A stretch of 64,000 nucleotides of DNA, taken from Pelagadaptatus aseana (lineage in GTDB: Bacteria > Pseudomonadota > Gammaproteobacteria > Pseudomonadales > Cellvibrionaceae). Below are positions 61,954-64,000 of the stretch, in pieces. The position numbers and the translations under genes are program-made. The notes below the pieces were generated by a model. That model searched no databases, was not told the DNA's origin, and saw only the letters and a list, made by a program, of their open reading frames with translations. The stretch is from NCBI GenBank assembly GCA_040365065.1, contig BAABNI010000005.1, positions 124,001-188,000 of the forward strand. The letters run 5' to 3'. Position 1 is the first letter of the stretch. Every line of letters begins with the position of its first letter.

Positions 61954-64000
61954 TTATTGGGCAGGCTCAAGAAATTTCCTGATGGTGGTTTCCAGAGCCA
62001 CTTCGTCAATGGGTTTGCTCAGATAGTCGTCCATGCCACACTGCTGAATCTGATCGTAGGTGTCTTTAATCACGTCGGCCGTCAAAGCCACGATCGGTGT
62101 CGGATGGCGTTGTTGCTGTTGTTCGTTGAGTCGAATTGCCCGGGTGGCTTCAATCCCATCCATGACTGGCATATGAATATCCATCAGGATCATATCGAAC
62201 CGCTCTTGCTGAAATTTTTCCACCGCCTCCTGACCGTTATTGGCGCAGGCGACTTCAAGCCCCAGATCTTCAAGCAGGTCACAGGCAATGATCTGGTTGA
62301 ACTCCACATCCTCTACCAGCAGCACCTTGCCATTCAGGGTGATCTGTTCCTGTTCTAATACCTCACTGTTTTGATCTTCACCCGACAATGTACGCAGGGC
62401 ATCGGGTTGCTGTATTTGCTCGATAAGCTGTCGCAGCGTCTTATTGGGTGCGTACAAGGGGGCTCTAATGATAAGTGATTCAGTGCCGGGATCGATAAGG
62501 GTGGCGCGCGAACAGCTGCTGCTTAACAGTATGGTTGGCAGGTGGGTTTCGCTGTGGCAACGCGTTACCAGATCCTCTGAGGTGGTGATCACAACATCAC
62601 CGTGTTTGCCAGAGTCTGCCAGCGTGGTGTCATCCTCGATAATGTCTATATTCGACAGTCCCCACAGTGGCAGTGATGTGTAATTTTTCTGTGGGTCCAG
62701 TAGCAGTATGTGGGACTTGTCATTCACTTCAGAGGGTGCACTGGTTTGAGAAATGGGCATGTCAATGCGGAAGATTGAGCCCTGACCGAATATGCTTTTT
62801 ACCGAGATTTCACTGCCCATCAATTCGGCCAGTTTTTTACAAATGGACAAGCCCAGACCGCTGCCACCGAAACGCCGGGTAATATTGTTTTCCGCCTGGG
62901 TAAAGGCTTCAAACAAGTGTGGGATGGCTTCCTGCTTGATGCCGATACCGGTGTCGGAGATGGTGCACTGCAGACAACCGTCGCCGCTTTTGTCGATATC
63001 CAGTGTGACCTGGCCCTCATCGGTGAATTTAATGGCGTTGCTGAGCAGGTTCATAATAATCTGTTTGATGCGGGTCGGATCGCCTTGCCAGGTTCCCTCG
63101 CAGGAAGCATCAAAGCGGTAATGCAGGACGATTTGCTTTTCCTGTGCGCGCCCGGAAAAAATGGTCATTAAATCGGTGGTAATTTTTTCCAGATCAAATT
63201 CAACCTGCTCGAGTTGCATTTCACCGCTTTCGATTTTTGAAAAATCCAGTATGTCGTTGATGATGTCCATCAGGGTTTCCCCTGAGCGCTGGATCAATAG
63301 CAGGGCATCTTTTTGTTTGTCGTCCAGGCTGGTTTTTGTCAGCTGGTTGGCGCCGCCGAGCACCGCGTTCATGGGGGTGCGAATTTCATGGGACATGGCT
63401 GCCAGAAAAAGAGTTTTGGCCTGGTTGGCACGAGTCGCTACTTCGGCCAGTTCTCTGGATTTTTCACTTTGTTTGATCAGGTCCTGATTGAGTTGATCGG
63501 TAACACGCTTGGCGTCAAACAGTTCTTCTGTCCGTTGGAAAATACCTTCTTCCAGCATACGGTTCTGGTTCTGCAGGGCGCTTTGGCTTTGGCGTATGTT
63601 GGTGGTGATGTAATAAAACAGCAGGCAGGAAAGTATGATCAGCGAGGAGACCAGCGTCAGTACAAAAAATTGCATTTGTTTGAGGTTGGTCAGGTTTTTC
63701 TGCAGCGCCGCAACCAGACTGTCGGAAATCTTGTCAGCCTGCTGATCCAGCAGATGCAGGCTGGTGGCAGTCAGTTGATAAAGTTGTGTCAGATCTGAAT
63801 CAGTGGTGTTTTGCTCCTGCAAACCAAAGAACAGGTTGCGGCGAACTTTCTCCGCTATTTTCAGGGCCAGGTTCATGGTCTGTTTGACAGCCTTGGCCAG
63901 TAGAACATTGCCTTCGGGGTCAATGATGGCGGTATCGAGTTCGGTTATCAGGCTTCGGTGTTCGTTAACCTGGCGTACGTGTTTTTTGACTTCGTTGTTG
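61954..64000 (-). CDS. Hybrid sensor histidine kinase/response regulator (N-terminus cut by window edge)
   Basis: Membrane signalling kinase; the frame is still open at base 64000, so the N-terminus is missing. Counting from an internal Met at 63876, there is an extracytoplasmic coiled-coil-like sensor, a membrane helix at about 70-90, a coiled-coil linker, the HisKA H-box with His163 in MSHEIRTPMN, and an HATPase domain with N box (NLLSNAIKFT) and G boxes (DTGIGI, GSGLGLSI). A receiver-like region follows in which the phospho-Asp is not recognisable, then a complete C-terminal receiver with Asp in LMDIHMPVMDG. No partner regulator is adjacent. Confidence 0.93.
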   Translation of the reverse strand, partial: NNEVKKHVRQVNEHRSLITELDTAIIDPEGNVLLAKAVKQTMNLALKIAEKVRRNLFFGLQEQNTTDSDLTQLYQLTATSLHLLDQQADKISDSLVAALQKNLTNLKQMQFFVLTLVSSLIILSCLLFYYITTNIRQSQSALQNQNRMLEEGIFQRTEELFDAKRVTDQLNQDLIKQSEKSRELAEVATRANQAKTLFLAAMSHEIRTPMNAVLGGANQLTKTSLDDKQKDALLLIQRSGETLMDIINDILDFSKIESGEMQLEQVEFDLEKITTDLMTIFSGRAQEKQIVLHYRFDASCEGTWQGDPTRIKQIIMNLLSNAIKFTDEGQVTLDIDKSGDGCLQCTISDTGIGIKQEAIPHLFEAFTQAENNITRRFGGSGLGLSICKKLAELMGSEISVKSIFGQGSIFRIDMPISQTSAPSEVNDKSHILLLDPQKNYTSLPLWGLSNIDIIEDDTTLADSGKHGDVVITTSEDLVTRCHSETHLPTILLSSSCSRATLIDPGTESLIIRAPLYAPNKTLRQLIEQIQQPDALRTLSGEDQNSEVLEQEQITLNGKVLLVEDVEFNQIIACDLLEDLGLEVACANNGQEAVEKFQQERFDMILMDIHMPVMDGIEATRAIRLNEQQQQRHPTPIVALTADVIKDTYDQIQQCGMDDYLSKPIDEVALETTIRKFLEPAQ

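Noticed and set aside
1..64000. CRISPR array, prophage, integron or restriction/defence island
   Set aside because: No regularly spaced direct repeats, integrase, transposase, phage structural gene or known defence gene was recognised in the window.

Overview
The window looks like chromosomal DNA of a marine-type gammaproteobacterium, most plausibly from the Cellvibrionales/Pseudomonadales side. This is inferred from moderate GC, the gene families, and long stretches of Pseudomonas-like gene order: ychF-pth-rplY-prs-tRNA-Gln-ispE-lolB-TPR-hemA-prfA-prmC; leuS-lptE-holA with a divergent YbeL-like gene; DUF3108-purN-purM-DUF2066-hda; and DUF2069-wrbA-arsC-BrkB-TlpA. No rRNA, phage, CRISPR, transposase or plasmid gene was seen. 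One run of 10 Ns (55258-55267) shows that the sequence is a draft assembly.

Layout. 1-6.4 kb: NhaD-type Na+/H+ antiporter (cut by the window edge), a TIGR01777 epimerase, an alanine/glycine:cation symporter, three unassigned membrane or zinc-ribbon genes, and elongator tRNA-Met. 6.4-9 kb: a CPA2 antiporter broken by one extra G in a poly-G tract, and a sterol-desaturase-like hydroxylase. 9.2-12.9 kb: a four-gene operon of two retropepsin-like proteases (one membrane-anchored, one lipoprotein), a transglutaminase-like 7TM protein that has lost its catalytic residues, and a RimK-like ATP-grasp ligase. This is the most interesting biochemical module here. 13-30 kb: translation, isoprenoid, nucleotide, heme and envelope housekeeping, interrupted by a TonB-dependent receptor and a peroxiredoxin-glutaredoxin fusion, with three copies of a roughly 60-bp palindromic repeat in the gaps.

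30-41.6 kb: leuS/lptE/holA, an operon overlapping by ATGA that pairs a WS/DGAT-like protein with a degenerate active site and a class III PhaC-like hydrolase, an exonuclease, a beta-propeller dehydrogenase with a cytochrome c tail, and two adjacent diguanylate cyclases. 41.6-45.3 kb: a gene-poor 500-bp stretch with a candidate small RNA, an enoyl-CoA hydratase, a lone MSHA-like pilin and a third diguanylate cyclase. 45.3-64 kb: slyD, purine genes, hda, nitronate monooxygenase/AraC pair, carbonic anhydrase, sppA, a degenerate 15-bp tandem repeat containing the assembly gap, redox genes, a CheY-like/CheC-like pair, a second TonB receptor, and a hybrid histidine kinase cut by the right edge.

Taken together the genes describe an aerobic heterotroph with sodium-coupled transport, TonB-dependent uptake, possible neutral-lipid or PHA-related storage, and c-di-GMP signalling. 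Start codons were chosen from family length and visible Shine-Dalgarno sequences; alternatives are noted per gene.
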